Below, piece after piece: positions 53,340 through 61,393 of a DNA stretch of 64,000 bases. The notes under the pieces were generated by a model that saw nothing but the letters and a program-made list of their open reading frames with translations, was not told the DNA's origin and searched no databases. Positions within the stretch are counted from its first letter, which is position 1. Each line of letters starts with the position of its first letter. The position numbers and the translations under genes were made by a program. The DNA is from Anaerolineae bacterium (GTDB taxonomy: Bacteria > Chloroflexota > Anaerolineae > Promineifilales > Promineifilaceae), in NCBI GenBank assembly GCA_023384355.1, contig JAHDWL010000003.1:1-64000 (forward strand), written 5' to 3'.

Positions 53340-53561
53340 TCAGCCGCCACCATACCGTTTTACGGAGCGATAGGCGGTCGCTGAGGTGCCGTTCCAGTTG
53401 ACGCGCTTGACATGGCTGTTCATGGAAACAGTCAGAACGCGGCGGCCGCGAGCACGACGACGCTTAAGGACATCGCGGCCACCTTTTGTCTCCATACGCG
53501 TGCGGAAACCGTGTACGCGCATGCGACGACGAATCTTTGGTTGATATGTACGTTTAGTCAT
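53340..53561 (-). CDS. rpmH: 50S ribosomal protein L34 with C-terminal extension
   Basis: The first 45 residues are standard L34: [39 protein letters not shown] and VLTV. They are followed by about 27 extra residues ([20 protein letters not shown] and a glycine end), while most L34 proteins stop near residue 45. It leads the rnpA-yidD-yidC-jag operon. A strong promoter and a terminator-like hairpin lie in its 100-nt leader. GGAGAG precedes the ATG. Confidence 0.96.
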   Translation of the reverse strand: MTKRTYQPKIRRRMRVHGFRTRMETKGGRDVLKRRRARGRRVLTVSMNSHVKRVNWNGTSATAYRSVKRYGGG

Positions 53562-53573
53562 CTCGTTCTCTCC

Positions 53574-53660
53574 AAAAAAACAGGGCTTAAATGCCCTGTC
53601 GTCTCAAGCTAATTGATTGAAACCTGGTTCATATATTTCGCTGGAAAACCAGGGAAGCAA
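53574..53660 (-). promoter_or_regulatory. Attenuator-like leader of the rpmH operon
   Basis: Read on the minus strand: hairpin 1 CCTGGTT/AACCAGG (53647-53653 with 53623-53629), then a terminator-like hairpin ACAGGGC/GCCCTGT (53593-53599 with 53580-53586) followed directly by seven T (53574-53580) and the rpmH ribosome-binding site. It lies downstream of the promoter, so every operon transcript must read through it. Confidence 0.6.
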
Positions 53661-53666
53661 TGCTTC

Positions 53667-53696
53667 ATTATATCGCATCGATGTCGAGGCGGTCAA
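53667..53696 (-). promoter_or_regulatory. Promoter of the rpmH operon
   Basis: On the minus strand, TTGACC (complement of 53691-53696), an 18-nt spacer and a perfect TATAAT (complement of 53667-53672). The start point would be near 53660, giving a leader of about 100 nt. Confidence 0.75.
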
Positions 53697-53768
53697 CTGC
53701 CTATCAGAATTCGCCTCGTTTATTTTCGCCTGGCAAGTCGGCCCACAAATTCGCACACTGGAAGCGAG

Positions 53769-55064
53769 CTAATCATCCATACGGGTGATATGAGCGCCTA
53801 ACAGACGCAGCTTCTCCTCGATTCGCTCGTAGCCGCGGTCAATTTGCTGGATGTTGTGGATCGTACTGGTTCCGCGCGCGCAGAGAGCGGCCAGAACCAT
53901 CGCCATCCCGGCACGAATATCCGGACTTGGCACACCTGATGGATTGGCAAACAGTCGGCTGGGACCCTGCACCAGCACCCGATGCGGATCGCACAGGACC
54001 ACCCTTGCACCCATAAATGTAAGATGATCAACAAAAAAGAAACGACTTTCGTACATCCAGTCATGGAGCAGAATCGAGCCAGTGGCCTGTGTGCCGATGA
54101 CGACAGCGATACTCATCAGATCAGGCGGGAAACCAGGCCAGGGTAATGGTTTGATCTCCACAATGCGGCCGCCCAGCCCTTCCCGAATCACCATCTCCTG
54201 GTTGCCGGGCACCACTATATCCTCGCCGTCATCCTCCCAGCGTACACCAAAGCGCTCATAGACAAGGCGTATCATGCCGAGATTGCGCGGCTGAGCGTCA
54301 CGAATGCGAATTTCGCTACGGGTGACCGCCGCCATACCGATAAAACTCCCCACCTCCATGAAGTCGGAACCGATACGATATTCAGTGCCACGCAGCTTAT
54401 CCACGCCATGGATGGTGAGACGGTTAGTGCCCATTCCTTCGATCTGTGCGCCCATACTGCTGAGAAACTGGCAAAGGTCGCGGACGTGGGGTTCGCAGGC
54501 AGCGTTGTCGATGACCGTCTCCCCGGGAGCAAGAACGGCCGCCATGACGGCATTCTCGGTCGCTGTCACGCTGGCCTCGGCCAACAGCAAATGGCCTGCG
54601 CCCCGCAGATGCGGGGCTTCCATTTTGAACACGCCGCGCCGGCTCATGCTGACATTAGCACCAAGCGCGGTCAGGGCCTGCACGTGGGTATCGAGCGGTC
54701 GGCCGCCGATCACGTCACCGCCCGGAACGGGCAAGCTCACACGTCCCATGCGAGCAAGCATTGGGCCGGCAAAAACAAATGAGGCGCGCGTTCGTCCCGC
54801 CAATTCAGGGTTCAATTCCCATTTTTTGACGTTTTGGGCGTGAATTCGCCAGCTACCACCACCAAGATCTGCCAGCTCAACCCCCAGATCGCGCAAGATC
54901 AGGATCGTGTTTTCCACGTCGCGGATCTTTGGTATGTTATGCAAAGTGACTGGCTCATCCGTCAGTAAGCAGGCCGGCAACAGCTTGAGGGCTGCGTTTT
55001 TGTTTCCGCTGACGGTTATCTCACCATATAACGGGTGGCCGCCCTCGATGATAAATTTACTCAT
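53769..55064 (-). CDS. murA: UDP-GlcNAc 1-carboxyvinyltransferase MurA, Asp variant
   Basis: First committed step of peptidoglycan synthesis: adds enolpyruvate from PEP to UDP-GlcNAc. About 431 residues: SGNKNAALKLLPACLL (Lys-Asn pair), the flexible-loop motif, PWPGFPPDLMS (Asp) and SPDIRAGMAMVLAAL. The loop that carries the catalytic Cys in most bacteria (GGCxIGARPVD) reads GGDVIGGRPLD, with Asp117. This substitution is known from mycobacteria and chlamydiae and gives fosfomycin insensitivity. The ATG at 55062-55064 has AAGGA 7 nt upstream. It suggests the cell makes or modifies a peptidoglycan precursor. Confidence 0.94.
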   Translation of the reverse strand: MSKFIIEGGHPLYGEITVSGNKNAALKLLPACLLTDEPVTLHNIPKIRDVENTILILRDLGVELADLGGGSWRIHAQNVKKWELNPELAGRTRASFVFAGPMLARMGRVSLPVPGGDVIGGRPLDTHVQALTALGANVSMSRRGVFKMEAPHLRGAGHLLLAEASVTATENAVMAAVLAPGETVIDNAACEPHVRDLCQFLSSMGAQIEGMGTNRLTIHGVDKLRGTEYRIGSDFMEVGSFIGMAAVTRSEIRIRDAQPRNLGMIRLVYERFGVRWEDDGEDIVVPGNQEMVIREGLGGRIVEIKPLPWPGFPPDLMSIAVVIGTQATGSILLHDWMYESRFFFVDHLTFMGARVVLCDPHRVLVQGPSRLFANPSGVPSPDIRAGMAMVLAALCARGTSTIHNIQQIDRGYERIEEKLRLLGAHITRMDD

Positions 55065-55106
55065 GACCATTTCCTTGCCGGTCAATTTCGGCCGGCGTAA
55101 TTTCTC

Positions 55107-55134
55107 ATTGTATCAGCCCACTATGAAGCGACAA
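55107..55134 (-). promoter_or_regulatory. Promoter of murA
   Basis: On the minus strand, TTGTCG (complement of 55129-55134), a 16-nt spacer, TACAAT (complement of 55107-55112), about 43 nt before the murA start. Confidence 0.55.
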
Positions 55135-55140
55135 ACGGGC

Positions 55141-55146
55141 TATAAT
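55141..55146 (+). promoter_or_regulatory. -10 box of a putative leaderless promoter
   Basis: A perfect TATAAT lies 7 nt before the ATG at 55154, with no Shine-Dalgarno between. No clear -35 box. Confidence 0.5.
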
Positions 55147-55153
55147 TCGACTC

Positions 55154-55942
55154 ATGTCCACAGTAGTAGTTAACGGTTGCCCGGTACACTTCATTGATAA
55201 TGAGCGGGAAGACTGCAAAACCTCCTTGCTCATGATCCACGGTGCCGGCGCCTCTCTCGACATGTGGCCTTCGGAATTTTATGAATTGCCTAAAACGCGC
55301 GTGATGGCTCTGGACCTGCCGGGACACGGTCACTCTCCCCCACCCGGTCGCCGCTCGATCGAACAGTATGCAACCGTTGTCGAGGCATTCATCACAACAT
55401 TGAATCTGCCCAACCCTGTTCTACTCGGACACTCGATGGGCAGCGCGATCGCCATGACGATCGTCCGTCGGCATGTTGTGACACTTGCCGGCCTCATCCT
55501 TTTTGGCGCAAGTGCTCGGATGCCCGTCTCTCCGTTTATACTGGAGGGATCGATTAACTCCTTAAACGAAGTTGCGATGTTTATCTCCGACAAAGGGATC
55601 ACGGACGCACCGATTTCCCGGCGCGATGTGGTTCGCCGGCAAATTCTGGCGACCGGTACGATGACCACTTTCGGTGATTTTCTGGCATGCAGCCGCTACG
55701 ATATGCGCGCGAGCCTCTCGCAAATCGATGTCCCCACCCTGGTGATCGCCGGTCGTCAGGATGTTTTGACGCCATTAAAGTTCTCTCAATCCCTGGCCAC
55801 TGGATTGCCCAAGTCAGATCTTGTGATCCTCGAAAACGTGGGGCATTATGCGATGCTGGAACGCCTCGATTTGGTTCTGGCCAGCATAGAGGAATTTATT
55901 AATCGTCCGGGGAGTGAATCGGCGTTCGTCGGATCTGCCTAA
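55154..55942 (+). CDS. Alpha/beta hydrolase
   Basis: 262 residues. The oxyanion region is MIHGAGASLDMWPSEF, the nucleophile Ser is in LLGHSMGSAIAM, the acid is in IAGRQDVLTPLKF and the His in ENVGHYAMLERLD, so the triad is complete. ALDLPGHGHSPPP is the typical strand-4 loop. No signal peptide, so it is cytosolic. Substrate unknown; homologues include esterases and haloperoxidase-like enzymes. It converges on rdgB, overlapping by 4 nt. Confidence 0.9.
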   Translation: MSTVVVNGCPVHFIDNEREDCKTSLLMIHGAGASLDMWPSEFYELPKTRVMALDLPGHGHSPPPGRRSIEQYATVVEAFITTLNLPNPVLLGHSMGSAIAMTIVRRHVVTLAGLILFGASARMPVSPFILEGSINSLNEVAMFISDKGITDAPISRRDVVRRQILATGTMTTFGDFLACSRYDMRASLSQIDVPTLVIAGRQDVLTPLKFSQSLATGLPKSDLVILENVGHYAMLERLDLVLASIEEFINRPGSESAFVGSA

Positions 55943-56559
55943 CCCGGTTTCCCGGATACCCTTAGTAAAAGGGGAGCGATGGCTCTTGCCGCGCGGCCGC
56001 GATGACTGATCCGGTGCTTTTCGCTCGCCGGCAGTTGAGCCATGGTCAATCCGTATTCCGGCAAAAAGAAAACCGGGTCGTAACCGAACCCGCCCTCGCC
56101 GGCGGGCGCACGCGCGATGACCCCATCACAAGCCCCTTCCGTTGTTCCCAATATAGCGCCATTCGGCGCGGCCAGCACCAGCACACACCTGAATCGAGCC
56201 GTTCGATGAAAGTCTGGCACGTCGGCCATGTTCTGGAGCAAAAGGCTATATCTCTGCGGGAAAGTCAGCCCCGGCCCACCATACCGCGCGGTCAGCACTC
56301 CCGGCTGACCTGACAGCGCGTCCACCTCCAGACCGGAATCGTCGGCCAGCGTCAGCAACCCTGTCTGCTGCGCGTAGGCGACCGCTTTTAGCGTGGCATT
56401 AGCGATAAATGTGTCACCGGTCTCGGGAACATCATCAGAAATGCCCACAGCTTCAAGTGTTAACCAATCAACCTGGTTGCCCAGGATGTCGGCATACTCG
56501 GCTATCTTGCCCTTGTTATGAGTCGCCACCAGAATTCGCCCGTCTTCAAGCTTAATCAC
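55939..56559 (-). CDS. rdgB: XTP/dITP diphosphatase (RdgB/HAM1)
   Basis: Removes non-canonical purine nucleotides such as dITP and XTP. 206 residues: ILVATHNKGKIAEYADIL, ETGDTFIANATLKA, LADDSGLEVDALSGQPGVLT, GEGGFGYDPVFFLPEYG and the C-terminal SHRGRAARAIAPLL. All family motifs are intact. Confidence 0.97.
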   Translation of the reverse strand: MIKLEDGRILVATHNKGKIAEYADILGNQVDWLTLEAVGISDDVPETGDTFIANATLKAVAYAQQTGLLTLADDSGLEVDALSGQPGVLTARYGGPGLTFPQRYSLLLQNMADVPDFHRTARFRCVLVLAAPNGAILGTTEGACDGVIARAPAGEGGFGYDPVFFLPEYGLTMAQLPASEKHRISHRGRAARAIAPLLLRVSGKPG

Positions 56560-56602
56560 TTCTGATACCCTTGTCCGTCCCCTGCGCGCAAACGCATGCC
56601 TG

Positions 56603-56611
56603 TGATATACT
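56603..56611 (+). promoter_or_regulatory. Extended -10 promoter of DUF177-obgE
   Basis: TGATATACT (TGn plus TATACT), 35 nt before the DUF177 ATG. The same nonamer is found at 21002-21010. Confidence 0.45.
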
Positions 56612-56646
56612 CACATTCTATCCCGAACCGAATTGGAAGGTGTATT

Positions 56647-57168
56647 ATGAAATTATCACGCCTGCGCTTTAATTTCGGCTTCCTTTTGGAAGCGGATTAC
56701 GGCACCGTCCGGCGGATCGACCTTGACTATCCCAGCATCAGGCTGAGCGAAGATGTGACCTTGACCCCGTTACAGGGGTCTTTTACGGCGTCGCGCACGA
56801 CGGAAGGTATCTATATTCAGGGGGAGATGGCAAGCTCGATGAGTCTCGAGTGCGTCCGTTGTCTTGAAGAAGCCATTGTGCCAATCCATATCACCCTCGA
56901 CGAGCTGTACTACTACCCACCGCAGCATGCGCCCGCCGGAGAACATCATGTGGGCGAAGACGGCATGATCGATCTGGCCCCTCTTGTCCGCGAGCTTAGC
57001 CTGCTCAGTCTGCCTATCAAGGTGCTGTGCAAACCGGATTGTCATGGTCTGTGTCAGGAATGTGGCGCAAACCTGAATTTGGGTGAGTGTGGTTGCCCTG
57101 ATGAGGCAATTGACCCGCGCCTGGCATCGCTCGGCGCCCTGCTCAGAACTGTCCCCAACGATAATTGA
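56647..57168 (+). CDS. DUF177 (YceD-like) protein
   Basis: 173 residues. It has the central C-x-R-C motif (LECVRCLEEAI) and a Cys-rich C-terminus (CKPDCHGLCQECGANLNLGE followed by CGC), as in Gram-positive and Chloroflexi YceD proteins. In many bacteria the gene is directly followed by rpmF (L32) and is linked to 23S rRNA accumulation. Here rpmF is missing and obgE follows after 25 nt. The ATG at 56647 has GGAAGGTG upstream. Confidence 0.9.
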   Translation: MKLSRLRFNFGFLLEADYGTVRRIDLDYPSIRLSEDVTLTPLQGSFTASRTTEGIYIQGEMASSMSLECVRCLEEAIVPIHITLDELYYYPPQHAPAGEHHVGEDGMIDLAPLVRELSLLSLPIKVLCKPDCHGLCQECGANLNLGECGCPDEAIDPRLASLGALLRTVPNDN

Positions 57169-57193
57169 AACAAGGTTCCAACAATAACATTAC

Positions 57194-58462
57194 ATGTTTT
57201 ACGATGAGGCAAAAATACACGTGCGCAGTGGCGACGGTGGCGACGGCATGATCAGCTTTCGGCGCGAGAAATTCGTGCGCCAGGGCGGCCCGGACGGTGG
57301 CGACGGCGGCCGGGGCGGCGATATTATTTTTATCGCCTCCAGCCATCTGAACAGCCTGGCCACGTTCCAGCGCAACAGACATTATCGGGCAGGCAACGGC
57401 ACCCATGGAACAGTCCAGCGAATGACTGGTGCAAATGGTGAAGACCTTCGGCTTCAAGCGCCCCTCGGCACGATAATTCGCAACGCCGATACAGGTGAAA
57501 TCCTGGCCGATTTAACCGAGCCTGGGCAAGAAGTCGTCATCCTCGCCGGAGGTCGCGGCGGCCGTGGCAACCAGCACTTCGCGACCAGCCGGCATCAGGC
57601 ACCACGTATCGCTGAACGAGGCGAGCCGGGAGAAGAGTTGTGGTTGGCGCTGGAGTTGAAGCTCATTGCCGATGTTGGTCTGGTTGGGGTGCCCAACGCC
57701 GGCAAATCTACTCTCCTTTCCGTCATCAGCGCCGCCAGGCCCAAGATTGGGGATTATCCATTCACCACCCTGCAACCGAGTCTTGGAGTGGTCACGGTTG
57801 ACGAATACGATACCATCGTCGTCGCCGACATCCCCGGCCTGATCGAAGGCGCGTCGGTGGGCGTTGGCCTTGGCCATGATTTCCTGCGCCATATCGAAAG
57901 AACCCGCACCATCATCCACCTTCTGGACGGAAACGGCGAAGACCCCCTGGCCGACTGGGTTATGATTAACAGTGAATTGGCGTTATATAATCCCACGCTG
58001 GCAACCAAACCGCAGGTCGTCGTCCTCAATAAAATCGACCTGCCCCACGCCCGCGAGCGAGAACCACAAATACGAAAGACAATCCAGGCCGCCGGATTCC
58101 CGTTCATGACCATATCGGCCGTGACCGGCGATGGAGTCAAGGCGTTACTCTACGAAGTCAAACGGATGGTTGATGCCCAACCGCAAACGCTGCCGACGGC
58201 CGCCGACGAACCTATCATTATTCGCCCGCCGGCTGCTGAGAAACCGTTCACGATCAAACGTGAAGGAAGCAATACCTGGCGAGTCAAGGGCAAGGAGATC
58301 GAGCGGATCGCTTCGATGACTTACTTTGAATTCGACGACTCATTGCTCCGTTTCCAGACGGCGCTTGAAAAGACAGGCATCACCGCCGCGTTGACCGAGG
58401 CAGGGGTAAAAGTCGGCGACACAGTATTCATTGGCGATCAGGAATTGGAGTGGGCGGAATAG
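57194..58462 (+). CDS. obgE: GTPase Obg/CgtA
   Basis: Ribosome-assembly GTPase, 422 residues. The glycine-rich Obg fold is at the N-terminus (FRREKFVRQGGPDGGDGGRG), followed by the G domain: G1 GVPNAGKSTLLS, switch YPFTTLQPSLG, G3 DIPGLIEGAS, G4 NKIDLP, G5 ISAVTGDG. The C-terminal OCT domain is present (FTIKREGSNTWRVKGKEIER). It lies in the DUF177-obgE-methyltransferase-amidohydrolase run. Confidence 0.97.
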   Translation: MFYDEAKIHVRSGDGGDGMISFRREKFVRQGGPDGGDGGRGGDIIFIASSHLNSLATFQRNRHYRAGNGTHGTVQRMTGANGEDLRLQAPLGTIIRNADTGEILADLTEPGQEVVILAGGRGGRGNQHFATSRHQAPRIAERGEPGEELWLALELKLIADVGLVGVPNAGKSTLLSVISAARPKIGDYPFTTLQPSLGVVTVDEYDTIVVADIPGLIEGASVGVGLGHDFLRHIERTRTIIHLLDGNGEDPLADWVMINSELALYNPTLATKPQVVVLNKIDLPHAREREPQIRKTIQAAGFPFMTISAVTGDGVKALLYEVKRMVDAQPQTLPTAADEPIIIRPPAAEKPFTIKREGSNTWRVKGKEIERIASMTYFEFDDSLLRFQTALEKTGITAALTEAGVKVGDTVFIGDQELEWAE

Positions 58463-58468
58463 ACTCCC

Positions 58469-59689
58469 ATGATCGCCCCCGCAAAATACATGGAAGAATC
58501 GCCGGAACTACTACTGCGAAAGACCATCCTGCATGAGGGCAATCTGGTGGAGGCTTCGTTTCAGGGATTTCGCTCAGAACCTGATCATCCCTGGAAGCGG
58601 ATCACGATCCGGCCGGTGCTAATCAAGGGCGAACGTCACCTGCAGTTCGCTTATTTCAACGGCAAGCAGGAAATTGCCAAGAACTACAGTGGGCAAAACG
58701 CGGAAACCAGGCTGTCGGAGTTGCTTTCCATGCCCTACAGGAGCGCGATCGTAGTAACGACAGACAGGACGATCCGCGTTCAATTTAGCAAGAAAGGGCG
58801 GCCAATCATTCATCTGGAGCAGCACCGGGGAACGATACTGCTGGATATGGCCCACGACCGACCAAAACCGGGCATTTTGCCCGAAAATCAGCCGCCGCCC
58901 TTTCTGCGTGAGATTGGTGTGGCAACGGCCGACGGCCGCATCCGCGCAAGTCAACAGCGCAAGTTCAACCAGATCAACGAGTTTCTGCGTCTCATCGATG
59001 AGACGGGCGAGGTAGAACAAATCATAACGCGGCCTATTCAGGTCGCCGATCTGGGCTGCGGCAGCGCCGCACTCACTTTCGCCACTTACCATTACCTCAG
59101 CGATATCAAAAACCTCCCGGTTGTGATGGTTGGAGTTGACGCCAAGGCTCATCTTATGGAGCGACACCAGGACACAGCCGATCGTCTGCACTGGAAAGGC
59201 ATGTTATTCACGACCAGCCAAATCATCGATTACAAACCGTCGGAATCGCCCGATATCGTCCTGGCCCTCCACGCATGTGACACGGCTACGGATGAAGCCC
59301 TGGCGCAGGCTGTCCGCTGGGGCAGCCACCTGATTTTTAGCGCGCCCTGCTGTCACCATCATTTGCAGGCACAGTTGGCATCGAATAATCCACCCGACCC
59401 TTTCCGGCCCGTTCTTCGTCATGGCATACTGCGTGAGCGCCTGGGCGACCTATTGACTGATTCATTTCGCGCCCACATTTTGCGACTGTTGGGTTACCGG
59501 ACGGATGTAATCGAGTTCGTGGCTGGAGAACATACCCCAAAGAATCTGATGATTCGCGGAATCCGGGTGGACAATCCCGCGCCGCGGGTCCTCATCGAAG
59601 AGTACCGGCAACTCAAGCAGTATTGGGGTGTGACTCCCTATCTGGAAGAGTTGCTCGCAGACGAACTGGATCCAATTCTGGCCGCCTGA
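58469..59689 (+). CDS. Class I SAM-dependent methyltransferase (Methyltransf_32-like)
   Basis: 406 residues. The first 190 or so form a mixed region without a clear motif; the SAM-binding fold then starts with VADLGCGSAALTFATYHYL, followed by GVDAKAHLMERH, VLALHACDTATDEALAQAV and SAPCCHHHLQAQL. The ALHACD and CCH signatures point to the METTL25/RRNAD1-related methyltransferase group, whose substrates are not well defined; an RNA substrate would fit the obg neighbour. It starts 6 nt after obgE. Confidence 0.85.
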   Translation: MIAPAKYMEESPELLLRKTILHEGNLVEASFQGFRSEPDHPWKRITIRPVLIKGERHLQFAYFNGKQEIAKNYSGQNAETRLSELLSMPYRSAIVVTTDRTIRVQFSKKGRPIIHLEQHRGTILLDMAHDRPKPGILPENQPPPFLREIGVATADGRIRASQQRKFNQINEFLRLIDETGEVEQIITRPIQVADLGCGSAALTFATYHYLSDIKNLPVVMVGVDAKAHLMERHQDTADRLHWKGMLFTTSQIIDYKPSESPDIVLALHACDTATDEALAQAVRWGSHLIFSAPCCHHHLQAQLASNNPPDPFRPVLRHGILRERLGDLLTDSFRAHILRLLGYRTDVIEFVAGEHTPKNLMIRGIRVDNPAPRVLIEEYRQLKQYWGVTPYLEELLADELDPILAA

Positions 59690-59714
59690 AACAAGTAGTA
59701 GTTGAATACTGACT

Positions 59715-61328
59715 ATGGGAAACGAGAGACACGCATCCCTGATCCTAACAAATGGACGGTTCCTTACGATGAACCCGGCCGAGCCGGAGGTAACGGCAGT
59801 CGCCATTCGGGGCGGCCGTATCATGGTCACCGGCAGCGACGATGACGTGAAACCTCTGCTGGCCCAGGGCGGCGAACAGGTCGATCTGGGTGGCCGATTC
59901 GTCACGCCCGGTCTGGTGGATGCCCACGTACATTTTCAGCACTTCGCCCTGAGCCTGCAAGCCATCGACCTGGAAGGGGTTGAGTCGCGCGCGGCGGCGC
60001 TGGAGCGCGTCGCGACTTTCGCCATGGAGCACCCCGGCACCGGCTGGTTGCGTGGTCGGGGGTGGTCGCAAGACACCTGGCCTGATCGCGCCTTCCCGAC
60101 AGCAGCTGACCTCGACGCTATAGTCCCCGACAGGCCCGTTTGCCTCTCGCACAAGAGTGGTCACGCTGCATGGGTCAACACTCCTGCGCTCAGACTGGCG
60201 CGAATTAACGAAACAACGGCCGATCCGCCCGGTGGCCAAATACAGCGTGATGCCACAGGCCGGCCGACAGGCATCCTCTTTGAGGACGCTATTGACCTGG
60301 TTGCAACCCATATTCCGCGCCCATCAACCGCTGAAATCGCCGCCGCCATGCGGCGAGCGCAGGAACATTGCTGGTCCGTTGGTCTCACGGGTGTGCACGA
60401 TTTCGACGGTCGCGATTGCTTTGTGGCGCTCCAGATGCTCCGCGAAACGGGCGAACTTGGGTTGCGCGTTGTAAAGAACATTCCGGTTTATCGCCTGGAG
60501 TTCGCCTTGGGCATCGGCCTGCGGTCCGGTTTCGGCGATGAGTGGTTGCGAATTGGCGGGGTCAAGATTTTTGCCGACGGCGCGCTCGGTTCCCGCACGG
60601 CAGCGATGATCGCTCCCTACGAGGGCGAACCGGACAATCTGGGCATCGTTGTGACCGACGCCGAGGAGATGCTGGATAAAGCGAGGCAAGCCAGCGCGGG
60701 CGGCCTGAGCCTGACCGTCCACGCCATCGGGGATCGGGCCAACCACGACGTACTGAATGTCTATCAATTCCTTAGGCGCGAGGAAAATGCGCAAGGCAGG
60801 CCCAGGTTGCGCCATCGCATCGAACATGTGCAAATACTTCACCCCGATGACATTCAACGCCTGGCTTCGCTGGATATAATCGCTTCGATGCAGCCAACCC
60901 ACGCCACATCCGATATGGATATGGCCGATCGCTATTGGGGTTCACGGGCGCAATACAGCTATGCCTGGCGCACTTTGTGGGACAGCGGCGCGTTGGTGGT
61001 CTTCGGGTCGGATGCCCCCGTGGAACGAATCGATCCGCTACCCGGTATCCACGCGGCGGTCACGCGCCGGCGCGCCTCAGGCTACCCGGGTGAGAGGGGT
61101 TGGCGTCCCGAAGAGCGCCTGACGCTCGAACAAACGCTATATGCCTTCACAACCGCCGCGGCTATCACTGCCGGACAAGAGACCCATCAGGGCGCTATAT
61201 CCGCCGGCAAGCTGGCAGATTTGACGGTCTTCGAGCAGGATCTCCGTTCCACCCCGCCTGACGAATGGTTGAATAGCGGCATCGCCGGAACAATCGTTGA
61301 CGGTGTATTTCGACACCGAACCTTCTAA
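59715..61328 (+). CDS. YtcJ-like amidohydrolase
   Basis: 537 residues of the Amidohydro_3 family. The composite beta-sandwich begins LILTNGRFLTMNPAEPEVTA, the metal HxH is in TPGLVDAHVHFQHFAL, and later ligands are in VHAIGDRAN, HRIEHVQ and VFGSDAPVERIDPLPG. The C-terminus returns to the sandwich (SAGKLADLTVFEQDL). It is probably a metal-dependent hydrolase of N-acyl or amide bonds; substrate unknown. It ends at a 9-bp hairpin. Confidence 0.92.
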   Translation: MGNERHASLILTNGRFLTMNPAEPEVTAVAIRGGRIMVTGSDDDVKPLLAQGGEQVDLGGRFVTPGLVDAHVHFQHFALSLQAIDLEGVESRAAALERVATFAMEHPGTGWLRGRGWSQDTWPDRAFPTAADLDAIVPDRPVCLSHKSGHAAWVNTPALRLARINETTADPPGGQIQRDATGRPTGILFEDAIDLVATHIPRPSTAEIAAAMRRAQEHCWSVGLTGVHDFDGRDCFVALQMLRETGELGLRVVKNIPVYRLEFALGIGLRSGFGDEWLRIGGVKIFADGALGSRTAAMIAPYEGEPDNLGIVVTDAEEMLDKARQASAGGLSLTVHAIGDRANHDVLNVYQFLRREENAQGRPRLRHRIEHVQILHPDDIQRLASLDIIASMQPTHATSDMDMADRYWGSRAQYSYAWRTLWDSGALVVFGSDAPVERIDPLPGIHAAVTRRRASGYPGERGWRPEERLTLEQTLYAFTTAAAITAGQETHQGAISAGKLADLTVFEQDLRSTPPDEWLNSGIAGTIVDGVFRHRTF

Positions 61329-61353
61329 ACAATCACAAAACCCGGTGATTGTT
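61328..61353. terminator. Hairpin between convergent genes
   Basis: AACAATCAC (61328-61336), loop AAAACCCG, GTGATTGTT (61345-61353): a perfect 9-bp stem between the amidohydrolase and the YbdK-type ligase. T-rich tails are short on both strands, so bidirectional termination is possible but not certain. Confidence 0.55.
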
Positions 61354-61393
61354 GTAGTTTGACATGCCCGTCGGGTGACTCGACGAAATCTCG

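Noticed and set aside
53340-53768. Replication origin next to rpmH
   Set aside because: rpmH often adjoins dnaA and oriC, but there is no dnaA here, no cluster of TTATCCACA-like boxes, and murA follows.
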